From Oscillospiraceae bacterium (lineage in GTDB: Bacteria > Bacillota > Clostridia > Oscillospirales > Oscillospiraceae): a stretch of DNA of 64,000 nt. The number at the start of each line of letters is the position of its first letter. Within the stretch, counting starts at the first letter, position 1. The notes below the pieces were generated by a model, which was not told where the DNA came from, ran no database searches, and saw only the letters and a list, made by a program, of their open reading frames with translations. The stretch is from contig JAGBQR010000026.1 in NCBI GenBank assembly GCA_017632775.1, positions 1-64,000 of the forward strand, written 5' to 3'. Below, in pieces: positions 1-8,632 of the stretch. Made by a program: the position numbers and the translations under genes.

Positions 1-284
1 TCCTGACAAACCGCCTTTTTCCCTTTTCCGGGTTTTACGGTGTCCATATGCGAGGAGAACAGCAGCGTCCTTCCCGGACAGGTCCCGGGGATCCGGGCAA
101 AGAGATTCCCTGCCTCCTCTCCGTACTCTCTCAGCTTCTGCGGCGCGTCATCCTCCAGCACCTCCAGCCCGAGAGCGGAAAGCGATTTTTTCATATGATC
201 CCGCATGGCTCCCTCATGAAAGGATTCCGCATCGATCGCCACCAGTGACAGGAATTCCCGTAACAGTCTATCTTTGCTGACCAT
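1..284 (-). CDS. M20-family metallopeptidase (PepT-like), C-terminus cut by window edge
   Basis: The reading frame runs from ATG at 284 off the left edge, so only about 94 N-terminal residues are visible. It begins MVSKDRLLREFLSLVAID and later reads LLFSSHMDTVKPGKG. The pattern S-H-M-D-T-V-x-P-G is the first zinc-binding motif (His and Asp ligands) of M20/M25/M40 peptidases and resembles PepT-like tripeptidases. A GGAGAAG Shine-Dalgarno lies 4-5 bases before the ATG. The gene is divergent from pfkA. The rest of the catalytic domain lies outside the window, so substrate class cannot be judged. The family is clear from the motif; the peptidase T-like subtype is inferred. Confidence 0.8.
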   Translation of the reverse strand, partial: MVSKDRLLREFLSLVAIDAESFHEGAMRDHMKKSLSALGLEVLEDDAPQKLREYGEEAGNLFARIPGTCPGRTLLFSSHMDTVKPGKGKKAVCQ

Positions 285-386
285 TGTTCTTCTCCGTTTC
301 TGTTCATCGCACATCCGTGTCTTTATCCTGTGCGGATGCGAACATTGTAATCCCGATCATTCTCTCTGTAAAGCTTTCTGTTGGCC

Positions 387-415
387 TTGATGATTTTCTT
401 CCGATATGCTATTTT
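387..415 (+). promoter_or_regulatory. Putative sigma-A promoter of pfkA
   Basis: TTGATG (387-392), a 17-base spacer and TATTTT (410-415). The spacing is ideal and the hexamers moderate. It lies 50 bases upstream of the pfkA ATG. Confidence 0.45.
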
Positions 416-464
416 ATGTGTAAAGACAAAGAAATACTATCTGCAAAGGAAGGCGAAACGAATC

Positions 465-1463
465 ATGGCTACTATCAGACGGATCGGTGTCCTGACAAGC
501 GGAGGAGATGCTCCGGGAATGAATGCCGCCGTTCGTGCTGTTGTCCGGACAGCTCTTGCGAACGGAATCGAATGCGTAGGAATCCGCCGCGGATGGCAGG
601 GGCTCATCAACAGTGATTTTATTCTTCTCAACCGCGACAGTGTCGGTCATATCCTTTCCCGGGGCGGCACCATGCTGTACACTGCCCGCAGCGAGGAATT
701 TATGACCGAGGCAGGTCAGCGCAAGGCCGTCGCGACCTGCAAGATGCTCGGCATTGACGGGATCGTCGCCATCGGCGGAGACGGTACGTTCCGCGGCGCA
801 CTTGCTCTGTCCCGTCTGGGAATCCCGGTCGTCGGCGTCCCGGCCACAATCGATAACGACATCGGCTGCACGCACTATACCATCGGTTTCGATACCGCCT
901 GCAACACGGCGATCGAATGCATCGACCGCCTTCGCGATACCATGCAGTCGCACGAGCGCTGTTCCATCGTGGAAGTCATGGGCAGAAATGCCGGTTTCCT
1001 TGCTCTGTATGTCGGGATCGCCGTCGGCGCCACTTCCGTTCTGGTTCCGGAACGTGAGGTGGATTTTCAGAAGGATGTCGTCGAGCGCATCCAGGATTCC
1101 CGTCTGGCCGGCAATACCCATTTCATGATCGTGGTGGCAGAAGGCGCCGGAAGTGCGGTCGAAGTAGGGAAAATGGTCCGTGATTCCGTCGGGATCGAAC
1201 CTCGTGTAACGGTCCTGGGTCATATCCAGCGCGGCGGGACTCCCTCCGCACGCGACCGCGAAACGGCGACCCGCATGGGATACACCGCCGTGAACGCGCT
1301 TGCACAGGGTCGCGCAAACAGCATCATTGCGATCCAGGGAGGCGAGATCATGGAGATCCCCATAGAAGAAGCTCTTGAGATGAAAAAAAGTCTTCAGATG
1401 GAACGTTACCGCATCATGGAGGTCATGCAGCTCGGCGGAACTGCGAATCGCAGCAGCCTGTGA
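465..1463 (+). CDS. pfkA: ATP-dependent 6-phosphofructokinase
   Basis: This 332-residue enzyme phosphorylates fructose 6-phosphate to fructose 1,6-bisphosphate, the committed step of glycolysis, in the cytosol. Visible motifs are the N-terminal LTSGGDAPGMN nucleotide loop (residues 10-20), IGGDGT (about 103-108) and TIDND (128-132), whose first Asp is the catalytic base. The fourth residue of GGDG is Gly, as in ATP-dependent enzymes; PPi-dependent ones carry Asp there. The C-terminal VLGHIQRGG motif binds substrate. The usual Lys-Gly/Pro-Gly after TIDNDI is Gly-Cys here, a variant seen in some clostridial homologues. The ATG at 465 is chosen because AAAGGAAGG lies 8-10 bases upstream; an upstream ATG at 381 gives an unrelated extension. 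The gene ends at a strong bidirectional terminator. Confidence 0.95.
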   Translation: MATIRRIGVLTSGGDAPGMNAAVRAVVRTALANGIECVGIRRGWQGLINSDFILLNRDSVGHILSRGGTMLYTARSEEFMTEAGQRKAVATCKMLGIDGIVAIGGDGTFRGALALSRLGIPVVGVPATIDNDIGCTHYTIGFDTACNTAIECIDRLRDTMQSHERCSIVEVMGRNAGFLALYVGIAVGATSVLVPEREVDFQKDVVERIQDSRLAGNTHFMIVVAEGAGSAVEVGKMVRDSVGIEPRVTVLGHIQRGGTPSARDRETATRMGYTAVNALAQGRANSIIAIQGGEIMEIPIEEALEMKKSLQMERYRIMEVMQLGGTANRSSL

Positions 1464-1471
1464 GCCTGATC

Positions 1472-1512
1472 AAAAAGAGAGCCTGCTTATTCAGAAGCAG
1501 GCTCTCTTTTTT
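1472..1512. terminator. Bidirectional intrinsic terminator between pfkA and the NUDIX gene
   Basis: The arms AAAAAGAGAGCCTGCTT and AAGCAGGCTCTCTTTTTT pair around a 4-6 base loop, with an A-run on one side and a T-run on the other. It can serve both convergent genes. Confidence 0.85.
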
Positions 1513-1516
1513 CTTC

Positions 1517-2089
1517 TTATTTTTCCCGGAGCTCTCTGAAGAGTTTCTCATTCAGCTTCCGGTAGACCCGTCGGATCATCCACTCTTCCGAAGACGCTTC
1601 AGGAGCCTCTTCCAGTGAAAACCAGCGCACGGCAGAGTTCTCGCCCTCACAGGCGCGCAGCTCACTGTCCCCGTCTGCTTCCAGCAGATATGTGATGTTC
1701 ATATGCAGGTGGCTGGACACATATGCGCTGTGCTTCTCATGTCCGTCCACGGTGAGGATCTCCAGGGAAAAAATCTTCTCCGATACCGGCCTCACCGAAC
1801 GGACAGCGGTTTCCTCCATCGCCTCTTTTACAGCCACCGCCAGCAGATCCGTATTCCCATCCGCATGTCCCCCGGTCCAGGACCAGGAATCATAAATGTT
1901 ATGATAACACAGCAGCACTTTTGTCCTCTCCCGGTTCACGATCCAGGAAGAAGCCGTCATATGCGCAAGCGTGTTTTCCCGGGAAAACGGTTTCTCCGCC
2001 GTATCCAGAAAATCCAGGATCGCCCGGCGGTCCCTTTCTTCCTGTTCATTCCATGGCCTGTAGTTTTCAATGTCGGTACGGATACTCAT
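1517..2089 (-). CDS. NUDIX hydrolase
   Basis: A 190-residue NUDIX hydrolase, expected to cleave a nucleoside diphosphate linked to another group using Mg2+. The Nudix box lies at residues 73-95: GGHADGNTDLLAVAVKEAMEET, with K-E-x-x-E-E as the catalytic helix. An Asp/Thr replaces the usual first Glu. The substrate cannot be named. Its start codon overlaps the stop of the upstream DUF1643 gene by 4 bases (ATGA), so the two are almost certainly translationally coupled. It is the distal gene of a two-gene operon and ends against the pfkA terminator. Confidence 0.88.
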   Translation of the reverse strand: MSIRTDIENYRPWNEQEERDRRAILDFLDTAEKPFSRENTLAHMTASSWIVNRERTKVLLCYHNIYDSWSWTGGHADGNTDLLAVAVKEAMEETAVRSVRPVSEKIFSLEILTVDGHEKHSAYVSSHLHMNITYLLEADGDSELRACEGENSAVRWFSLEEAPEASSEEWMIRRVYRKLNEKLFRELREK

Positions 2090-2703
2090 AACGTCTCCAG
2101 ATATCCTTCTATATCAAAATCACAGGTTTCCTCGTTCGAGCGCAGATACAGGGGATGGTGCGGGTGGCCTTTCCGGGAACACTTTCCCGCCCGGAGCCAT
2201 CGCGTATCGTGTTCCTTCCCGATTTTTACCATATCCCGCACACAATCCTTCAGCCAGGGTCTTTTTTCGATGATGGTCCCCCATGCAGCCCACACGGCCG
2301 GACGGACTCCCGGCTCCACTCCGGAGAGAATGTATTCGAAAGCCTTCATGTTCTCTTCATGCAGAAAAAGGTTCATCTCGCGGTCCATATCGTCCGGGTT
2401 CGTAGCCCGCTGCGCATAGACATTGAACATCATCCAGCCCCGGAAACCGTTTGCTCCTGCGATCCGTTCCACGGACTTCAGGGTATTGTCCAGATCGTCC
2501 GGCCGGGCAGTAGAGGGATTGATCCCGATGCAGATCAGGGGATCCGGCCCGCGGACTCCGAGGATATACCGGTATTCCGTGTAAAAATCCGGAACATAAA
2601 GCCACTTTTCCAGATCGTATCCCCCTGTCTTTCCCGAAGCGGCAAGCGCTTCTTCAAACGGAAGGACCGGGACATGCTGACTGTCCGACTGCGGGATATG
2701 CAT
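2086..2703 (-). CDS. DUF1643 domain protein
   Basis: This 205-residue protein carries the hallmarks of DUF1643: ICIGINPSTA (residues 57-66) and FNVYAQRATNP (93-103). The family is uncharacterised, and its Asn/Pro-rich loops suggest a nucleotide or nucleic-acid-related fold. The ATG at 2703 is preferred over one at 2718, because the upstream ATG lies inside the Shine-Dalgarno (ATGGAGGAG) that sits 6 bases before 2703. It overlaps the NUDIX gene by 4 bases, which points to a shared pathway, possibly nucleotide housekeeping. The family call is firm; the role is unknown. Confidence 0.85.
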   Translation of the reverse strand: MHIPQSDSQHVPVLPFEEALAASGKTGGYDLEKWLYVPDFYTEYRYILGVRGPDPLICIGINPSTARPDDLDNTLKSVERIAGANGFRGWMMFNVYAQRATNPDDMDREMNLFLHEENMKAFEYILSGVEPGVRPAVWAAWGTIIEKRPWLKDCVRDMVKIGKEHDTRWLRAGKCSRKGHPHHPLYLRSNEETCDFDIEGYLETL

Positions 2704-2790
2704 TCCTATCTCCTCCATTCCGGAAGAAGACCCGCCGTATCCTGTGTTCAGGAATCGCTCCGGCGCAGATCTCCCCCGGTTTATATGCTG

Positions 2791-3978
2791 TCAGATCTTT
2801 TCGAGTTCGCGTTTCAAGGCTTCGGTCCTGTCCGTATCTTCCCAGCGGACATGGAGATCCTCACGCCCCATATGCCCGTAGGCTGCAAGCTTCCGGTAGA
2901 TCGGACGACGGAGATCCAGATCGCGGATGATCGCCGTCGGTCTCAGGTCGAACACCCTCTCCACCGCTTTCTCCAGCCTGTCGTCTGAAACCGTTCCGGT
3001 CCCGAATGTCTCCACCAGAACCGAGACCGGCCTTGCGACACCGATGGCATAGGCAAGCTGCACCTGGCAGCGTTTTGCCAATCCGGCCGCCACGATATTC
3101 TTTGCCACATACCGGGCGGCATAAGCGGCAGAACGGTCCACCTTGGTCGGGTCCTTTCCCGAGAAAGCACCGCCGCCATGCGGCGCGCTCCCCCCATAGG
3201 TATCAACGATGATCTTTCTTCCGGTCAGTCCGGAATCCCCCTGCGGTCCGCCTATGACAAAGCGGCCCGTCGGATTCACGAGGATCCTGGTCTTTTCATC
3301 CAGCAATCCGGCCGGGACAACGGGCTTTACCACCTGCTCGACCATATCCTTCCGGATCTGTTCCAGTTCCGTTTCCGGGGCATGCTGGGTGGACACAACG
3401 ATCGTGTCGATCCGGACAGGTCTGCGTTCCTCATCATATTCCACAGTCACCTGTGTCTTGCCGTCCGGACGGAGATATCCCAGAGACCCGTTCCGGCGCA
3501 CTTCGGCCAGTCTCCGGGCAAGCCCGTGGGAAAGCGATATGGGCAGCGGCATGAGTTCCGGCGTCTCGTCGCACGCATAGCCGAACATCATACCCTGATC
3601 ACCTGCCCCGTTCTGCAGTTCCGCATCCTCTCCGGTTTTGTTCTCCATCGCGCGGTCAACGCCCATGGCGATATCTCCGGACTGTTCATCGATATTCGTG
3701 ATGATCCCGCACGTATCACAGTCAAAACCATATTTGGCCCGATCATACCCGATCTCACGGATGACTTCCCGGGCAATTTTCGGGATATCCACATAGCAGC
3801 TGGTGGTAATCTCACCCATGATATGGACCAATCCCGTGGATACTGTAGTTTCACAGGCTACACGGCCGTCCGGATCCTCCGCCAGGATCGCATCGAGGAT
3901 GGCATCGGAGATCTGGTCGCATATTTTGTCCGGATGCCCCTCCGTTACGGATTCACTTGTAAACAGATAATGACTCAT
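2791..3978 (-). CDS. metK: S-adenosylmethionine synthetase
   Basis: This 395-residue enzyme makes S-adenosylmethionine from ATP and methionine. It has the expected full length and motifs: GHPDK near residue 14, [12 protein letters not shown] around the catalytic loop, and [19 protein letters not shown], the glycine-rich phosphate loop. The ATG at 3978 follows AGGAGGAA; an in-frame extension to 4080 would translate the riboswitch leader and is rejected. Upstream on the same strand sit a consensus promoter, a SAM-I aptamer and a terminator, so transcription should fall when SAM is abundant. Confidence 0.97.
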   Translation of the reverse strand: MSHYLFTSESVTEGHPDKICDQISDAILDAILAEDPDGRVACETTVSTGLVHIMGEITTSCYVDIPKIAREVIREIGYDRAKYGFDCDTCGIITNIDEQSGDIAMGVDRAMENKTGEDAELQNGAGDQGMMFGYACDETPELMPLPISLSHGLARRLAEVRRNGSLGYLRPDGKTQVTVEYDEERRPVRIDTIVVSTQHAPETELEQIRKDMVEQVVKPVVPAGLLDEKTRILVNPTGRFVIGGPQGDSGLTGRKIIVDTYGGSAPHGGGAFSGKDPTKVDRSAAYAARYVAKNIVAAGLAKRCQVQLAYAIGVARPVSVLVETFGTGTVSDDRLEKAVERVFDLRPTAIIRDLDLRRPIYRKLAAYGHMGREDLHVRWEDTDRTEALKRELEKI

Positions 3979-4002
3979 GCTTCCTCCTGTATGTTTCTGA
4001 AC

Positions 4003-4030
4003 AAAAAAGCCCCGCCGGCCGGCGGGGCAA
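4003..4030 (-). terminator. Expression-platform terminator of the metK SAM riboswitch
   Basis: GCCCCGCC and GGCGGGGC form a GC-rich stem with a short loop, followed on the minus strand by TTTTTT. It lies between the aptamer and the metK Shine-Dalgarno. Confidence 0.9.
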
Positions 4031-4033
4031 AAA

Positions 4034-4139
4034 GTCAGGGACTGATTCCTCATCTTTCGTTTCACCGCCGGATTTGGCACCTTGCATGTGCAGGTTGCCG
4101 GGCTTCACAGGGCCGTTCCCTCCACCTCTCTTGATAAGG
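4034..4139 (-). promoter_or_regulatory. SAM-I (S-box) riboswitch aptamer
   Basis: Read on the minus strand, the element shows the S-box order: CTTATCAAGAGAGGTGGAGG, then GGAACGGCCCTGTGAAGCCC, GGCAACC, and finally the right-hand side with GGTGCCAAATCC and GATGAG. These match the conserved P1, kink-turn and P3/P4 core. It lies in the metK 5' UTR and ends in an intrinsic terminator. By family knowledge SAM binding favours termination. Confidence 0.95.
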
Positions 4140-4166
4140 CGTGTTCAGTTTTTGAATAACGGCATT

Positions 4167-4194
4167 ATTATATCAAGGAAAACCCTTCTGTCAA
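4167..4194 (-). promoter_or_regulatory. Consensus sigma-A promoter of metK
   Basis: On the minus strand TTGACA (4194-4189), a 16-base spacer and TATAAT (4172-4167). Both hexamers are perfect. It is placed just upstream of the SAM-I aptamer. Confidence 0.9.
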
Positions 4195-4206
4195 GTCTTT
4201 TCGGTG

Positions 4207-5721
4207 TTACCAGCAGAGGTCGACCGCACTTCCTGTGATGTCATTCTTCCCCTCTCCATATTCATCCACCGTGTACCACGCAGACGTTGCCGTATGTTCG
4301 TCCCCGTCCAGTTTCACGACTTCATATAGATGGATGGTAAGACTCCCGTCCTCATTTTCCGTTACATCGCACTCCGGAGGGAAAAAGCCGGTGTTCCGGA
4401 AATAATAGATCTGTGCCCATCGGGCAAGTTCGCCCTCTTCATATGGTCCGGGCTCCACAGGGAGGGGAAAAAGATGAGGTTCCAGAAGATAGATTCCCGT
4501 GAGGATATTATCCTCTGTGCCTCCGGCCAGCGTTTTTTCGTTCCTTTCTACATTCATAAGGATAGCTCCCTGGACTTCCGTGAGCGTAAATGACTTGAAC
4601 CACCTGGAAACATTGTTTCCTTTACTGTCATAAATACGCCTGATCCGGATGCTGTATTCACTTTCCGGTTCTGCGGAGGAAGCATCGAGAATGAATACTT
4701 CCTCATAGTACTCCGGTTCTCCGGAACGGAACATTGCATGCAGTTCCAGTTCCTCTCTGTTGAAATCCAGCCAGTACTTCAACAATCCGTCCTCATTGTA
4801 GAATTCAAAAAGCCCTCCTACCCCCACCGGGCACATGGTGTATGCTCCGGTAAGGATATTGTCGTCTCCGCCGCCGGCAAGTGTGCTGTTTTCCCGCCGG
4901 ACCACCATGGTAATCTCCCCGTCATCCAGCCGGATGGAAAGCCTTTCGAACCAGTCTGAGACATCGTTCCCTTCCTGATCGTATACATCATGGAATGCAA
5001 CCGTGTTCCCGAGGATCTCGGCGGCGGACAGATCCAGAATAAATGCGCGCTCATAGAAAGTCGGTTCTCCGGAGCGGAAAAAGCAGTGCAGCACCGGATC
5101 ATCCGCAATCATGCCTGTGAAATCCAGCCAGTATTTCGGCATGCCGTCCTCCTGGCAGAAGAGATATCCCTCCGCAAGGTCCATCTCATCGCTCAGCGCA
5201 GCCAGTTCATCTGATCCTTCCGTGAGAAATTCGGAGCCGGCCACCACTTCGTCAAGCATGCTTCCGATCGTCATATTCCTCTCTTCCACCTCTTTGGAGG
5301 CGAACATATAGATCCATTCTCCGTTCTCCGTGAAGATACGCCGGTCCTTCACCGCATATCCGCTCACGGTATAGCCGTAATCGATCTCCCAGCAGGTTTT
5401 GCTGCCGATGATCCGTTCCCGGGCTTCTTCCGTTATCTGCAGGTCCCTGTACTGCTTCTGCATCATCGGGGTGAAATCCTCCAGGATCTTCGCGACCGAT
5501 TCATAATGGTACGCCACTACCATCACATAGGGGATCGATCCCGTTTTCTGTGCATAGATATAGTACGAGTTTCCGTTCATCGCTGCCGTCGTTCCCTCAG
5601 GGACCTCGATCCGGATCCCCCAGTCGGCAAGCGTATCATAGTTCCCCCCGTCCGCATATCCGAACGGAGCGAACAGCAGCGCAAGAATCAGCAGAACACA
5701 CACCGCTGCCGCTCTCTTCAT
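4207..5721 (-). CDS. Secreted protein with a duplicated C-terminal domain
   Basis: The 504-residue product starts at ATG 5721 with MKRAAAVCVLLILALLFAPF, a classical signal peptide ending near Gly-Tyr-Ala-Asp; there is no lipobox Cys. AAAGGAGAAAGG precedes the ATG. The N-terminal half (about residues 30-175) has a PsbP/Mog1-like flavour, which is a weak inference. The C-terminal half holds two tandem copies of a roughly 110-residue module. Each has K-Y-W-L-D-F, then F-R-S-G-E-P-x-x-Y-E, V/F-I-L-D, D-x-x-G-N-x-V-S-x-W-F, and T-L-A-G-G-x-x-D-N-I-L-T-G. No catalytic signature is visible. It follows the cardiolipin synthase gene by 62 bases on the same strand and may be co-transcribed with it. Function unknown; probably extracellular. 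Confidence 0.75.
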   Translation of the reverse strand: MKRAAAVCVLLILALLFAPFGYADGGNYDTLADWGIRIEVPEGTTAAMNGNSYYIYAQKTGSIPYVMVVAYHYESVAKILEDFTPMMQKQYRDLQITEEARERIIGSKTCWEIDYGYTVSGYAVKDRRIFTENGEWIYMFASKEVEERNMTIGSMLDEVVAGSEFLTEGSDELAALSDEMDLAEGYLFCQEDGMPKYWLDFTGMIADDPVLHCFFRSGEPTFYERAFILDLSAAEILGNTVAFHDVYDQEGNDVSDWFERLSIRLDDGEITMVVRRENSTLAGGGDDNILTGAYTMCPVGVGGLFEFYNEDGLLKYWLDFNREELELHAMFRSGEPEYYEEVFILDASSAEPESEYSIRIRRIYDSKGNNVSRWFKSFTLTEVQGAILMNVERNEKTLAGGTEDNILTGIYLLEPHLFPLPVEPGPYEEGELARWAQIYYFRNTGFFPPECDVTENEDGSLTIHLYEVVKLDGDEHTATSAWYTVDEYGEGKNDITGSAVDLCW

Positions 5722-5783
5722 ATCCTTTCTCCTTTCGAAAACCGTCATTCTGTCTTTTCCGGACTTCCCGGCAGCGATCTCAT

Positions 5784-7349
5784 TTACATCAGCGGCGCGA
5801 GAAAACGCAGCAAACCGCCGAAAAAGCGGTATCCCTTCTCTTTCTTCACCGTCTCTTCGGTCACCTCCCGGCATCGGGAGAGCGTTTCCTGAAAATCCTG
5901 TTCGATATCCGGGATGCAGTCTGTTTTATAAAGATACGAAGCACACTCGAAGTGATGGTACAGGCTCCGGTAATCCAGATTGATCGTTCCTGTCACGGCC
6001 TTACAGCCGTCGCTGACGAACACCTTGGCATGGACGAAGCCCGGTGTGTATTCGTATATCTTCACACCTGCGCCGAGCAGATCCCGGTAATGCGCCTTGG
6101 CAAGAGAATAGGCAAGTTTTTTGTCCGGGACGCCGGGCAGGATAAGCTTCACGTCGATTCCCCTCTGGGCCGCATACTGCAGGGCAGTCTGCATCTCACC
6201 GTCCAGGATCAGATAAGGCGTCATGATGTGCACATAAGAATTGGCCCGGTAAAGCATGTCCATATACACCGTTTCGCCGGCTTTGTCGCGGTCCAGCGGA
6301 CTGTCTCCGTAGGGCATCACATAGCCGGAAGGATGCTCCGTCTGCACCGGGACCCCATCCATGAAGGGAACGAAGGCGGGCTCTTCCTCATCGATATTCC
6401 ACATCTGCAGAAACAGCAGTGTAAAGCTCCGCACGGCATCGCCCTTCATCATAAGGGCCACGTCCTTCCAATGACCGAAGAGTTCTTTGCGGTTTATGTA
6501 TTCATCCGCCAGATTCACCCCTCCGTTGAAGGCCACCTTCCCGTCGATCACCAGGATCTTGCGATGGTCCCGGTAATTGTAGTGAGAAGAGACAAAAGCC
6601 CGGATCGGTGAGAACGTCTTGGCTTTGATGCCGTGTTCACGCAGCCGGTTCAGATAGTCGGCAGGGAGTTTCGACAGTTCGCACATCCCGTCATACATCA
6701 CCCTCACGTCCACACCCGCCTGTGCCTTTTCCATCAGGATCTTCAGGATCTCGCCCCACATGTATCCCTCTTCGATGATGAAATACTCCATAAAGATGTA
6801 TTTCTCGGCCTTTTTCAGCTCCTCCAGCATTGCGGCAAACTTGGCCTCACCGGAAGGGAAATAGATGACCTCGGTGTTTTCGTATACCGGGAAACATCCT
6901 CCCCGGTTCAGATACGTGCACAGATCATCGGTACCGGAGCCGTCGGTCCGGAGCTTTTCGAACGTTTCTTCATCCTGCCTGATCATATCTCTTGACCGTT
7001 CGATCATGCTGTCCACGCGCCGGCTCAGTTTCCGGTTCCCCACGTTGCTCTGCGTGAACCAGTAGAAGATCGCACCGGGGACCGGCAGCAGCGCAATCAG
7101 AAACATCCAGCTGAGCTTGGCAGATGAATCCATGCTGCTGTTGAAAAGATACAGCACCATCATCAGTGAGAACAGCGCCAGAACGATGTGGAACCAGCGG
7201 AAATAGCTGTTCAGCCAGAGATAAAAGCCGACCATCAGCGCCACCTGCAGCAGCAGCAGCACCAGAATGATCAGAAAACGGCTGAATATCAGCGGCAGGA
7301 TCCCTTTTCTCTTCGGCTTCGCCAGACGGAACACGTCGGTTTTCTCCAT
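5784..7349 (-). CDS. cls: Cardiolipin synthase (phospholipase D family)
   Basis: This 521-residue membrane enzyme condenses phosphatidylglycerol molecules into cardiolipin. After a basic N-terminus come hydrophobic segments at about residues 18-38, 45-65 and 72-95, typical of Cls. There are two HKD motifs: HRKILVID from about His262 and HAKVFVSD from about His440. The ATG at 7349 follows GAGGAG by 7 bases; the longer frame to 7451 lacks such a site. Length and architecture match bacterial ClsA-type enzymes. The secreted repeat protein gene lies immediately downstream. Confidence 0.93.
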   Translation of the reverse strand: MEKTDVFRLAKPKRKGILPLIFSRFLIILVLLLLQVALMVGFYLWLNSYFRWFHIVLALFSLMMVLYLFNSSMDSSAKLSWMFLIALLPVPGAIFYWFTQSNVGNRKLSRRVDSMIERSRDMIRQDEETFEKLRTDGSGTDDLCTYLNRGGCFPVYENTEVIYFPSGEAKFAAMLEELKKAEKYIFMEYFIIEEGYMWGEILKILMEKAQAGVDVRVMYDGMCELSKLPADYLNRLREHGIKAKTFSPIRAFVSSHYNYRDHRKILVIDGKVAFNGGVNLADEYINRKELFGHWKDVALMMKGDAVRSFTLLFLQMWNIDEEEPAFVPFMDGVPVQTEHPSGYVMPYGDSPLDRDKAGETVYMDMLYRANSYVHIMTPYLILDGEMQTALQYAAQRGIDVKLILPGVPDKKLAYSLAKAHYRDLLGAGVKIYEYTPGFVHAKVFVSDGCKAVTGTINLDYRSLYHHFECASYLYKTDCIPDIEQDFQETLSRCREVTEETVKKEKGYRFFGGLLRFLAPLM

Positions 7350-7535
7350 GCATGATCTCCTCTGCTTTGATTTCTGTTTTTTCATACTATACCTGTTCTT
7401 CCCGCCTGTGTCCATACCATACGCAGATCGAGCCGGACATCGTTCAAACATTTTTCATTTATCCGTAGGCTTCTCCGCTTCTTTGTGGTATGATTGGAAA
7501 AACTGCTGTGCTGCTGCGCGAAAGGAGATCCCGTC

Positions 7536-8552
7536 ATGCCTTTTCAGATCGTACGCAATGACATTACGAGGATGCACGTCGATGCTATCGTGAACGCCGC
7601 CAATTCTTCCCTTCTCGGCGGAGGCGGTGTGGACGGAGCGATCCACCGGGCTGCCGGTCCCGAACTTCTCGAGGAATGCCGGACTCTCAACGGTTGCGGA
7701 ACCGGGCAGGCCAAAATCACCAAAGGCTATGCTCTTCCCTGCAGATATGTGATCCATACGGTCGGGCCCCGCTGGAAAGGCGGATCACGAGGCGAAAAGG
7801 AGCTTCTTATCTCCTGCTACCGCAGCAGTCTGGAACTTGCAGAAGAATACGGCTGTGAAACCGTTGCTTTCCCGCTTATCTCCTCCGGTGCCTACGGGTA
7901 TCCGAAAGAGGAAGCCATGAATGTGGCTGTCGACACCATCACTTCATTTCTTTCCGGCGACCATGAGATGACCGTCATCCTGGTTGTCTTCGGACGTACG
8001 GATACAGCGCTCGGCCAGAAAATCTCCGCAGACCTGCGGGAGTACATCGATGACCGCTACGCTGAAGACCACCGGGATAAACGCAATGCGCGCCGTCCGG
8101 ATGCGGAAGAAGCTGTCTTTTTCTCTGCTTCCGACTATGCGGTCCACGATATACCTCTCGCAGCCCCTGCTCCGCTGACCGCATCGTCGCTGGAGAACAG
8201 AGTGGCGGACCTGGATGAGAGTTTTCAGCAGATGCTTCTGCGCATGATCGACGAACGCGGCATGACTGATGCGCAATGCTACAAGAAAGCCAACATCGAC
8301 CGGAAACTCTTCTCAAAGATCCGCGGAGACGTTCGCTACAGGCCCAGCAAGGCAACTGCGATCGCCTTTGCCATTGCACTGGAACTGAATCTTCCGGAGA
8401 CGGAAGCTTTTCTTCGCTCCGCCGGTTTCGCGCTCTCCCGCAGTGTCGTTTTTGACATTATCGTGCAGTATTTCATCGAGCGCGGGAACTATGATATCAA
8501 TGAGATCAACCTTGCTCTGTTCGACTATGACCAGAGCCTGCTCGGTGTGTAA
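7536..8552 (+). CDS. Macro-domain protein with C-terminal helical HTH-like domain
   Basis: This 338-residue protein has an N-terminal macro domain (about residues 1-175). Its ADP-ribose-binding features are N-D-I-T (8-11), [19 protein letters not shown] (19-37) and SSGAYGYP near 120, as in O-acetyl-ADP-ribose deacetylases and ADP-ribosyl hydrolases. A charged linker leads to a C-terminal region (about 225-338) containing [15 protein letters not shown] and [10 protein letters not shown], which looks like a repressor-type helix-turn-helix fold. AAAGGAG sits 8 bases before ATG 7536. A VWA protein gene follows after 80 bases. The catalytic role of the macro domain is likely; the target of the C-terminal domain is unknown. 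Confidence 0.85.
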   Translation: MPFQIVRNDITRMHVDAIVNAANSSLLGGGGVDGAIHRAAGPELLEECRTLNGCGTGQAKITKGYALPCRYVIHTVGPRWKGGSRGEKELLISCYRSSLELAEEYGCETVAFPLISSGAYGYPKEEAMNVAVDTITSFLSGDHEMTVILVVFGRTDTALGQKISADLREYIDDRYAEDHRDKRNARRPDAEEAVFFSASDYAVHDIPLAAPAPLTASSLENRVADLDESFQQMLLRMIDERGMTDAQCYKKANIDRKLFSKIRGDVRYRPSKATAIAFAIALELNLPETEAFLRSAGFALSRSVVFDIIVQYFIERGNYDINEINLALFDYDQSLLGV

Positions 8553-8556
8553 AACT

Positions 8557-8573
8557 GTCGCCTGCAGGGCGAC
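8557..8573. repeat. Perfect inverted repeat in the macro-VWA intergenic region
   Basis: GTCGCC-TGCAG-GGCGAC forms a 6-base-arm palindrome 5 bases after the macro gene stop. No T-run follows, so an operator or RNA processing site is as likely as a terminator. Confidence 0.5.
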
Positions 8574-8632
8574 CACTTAAGCGGGAAAATCTCCTATACT
8601 GCAGATGAAAAAACAGTACAGGAGGTTTTATC

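Noticed and set aside
414..1223. Long open frame opposite pfkA
   Set aside because: It is antisense to a certain gene, has no Shine-Dalgarno and no recognisable domain.
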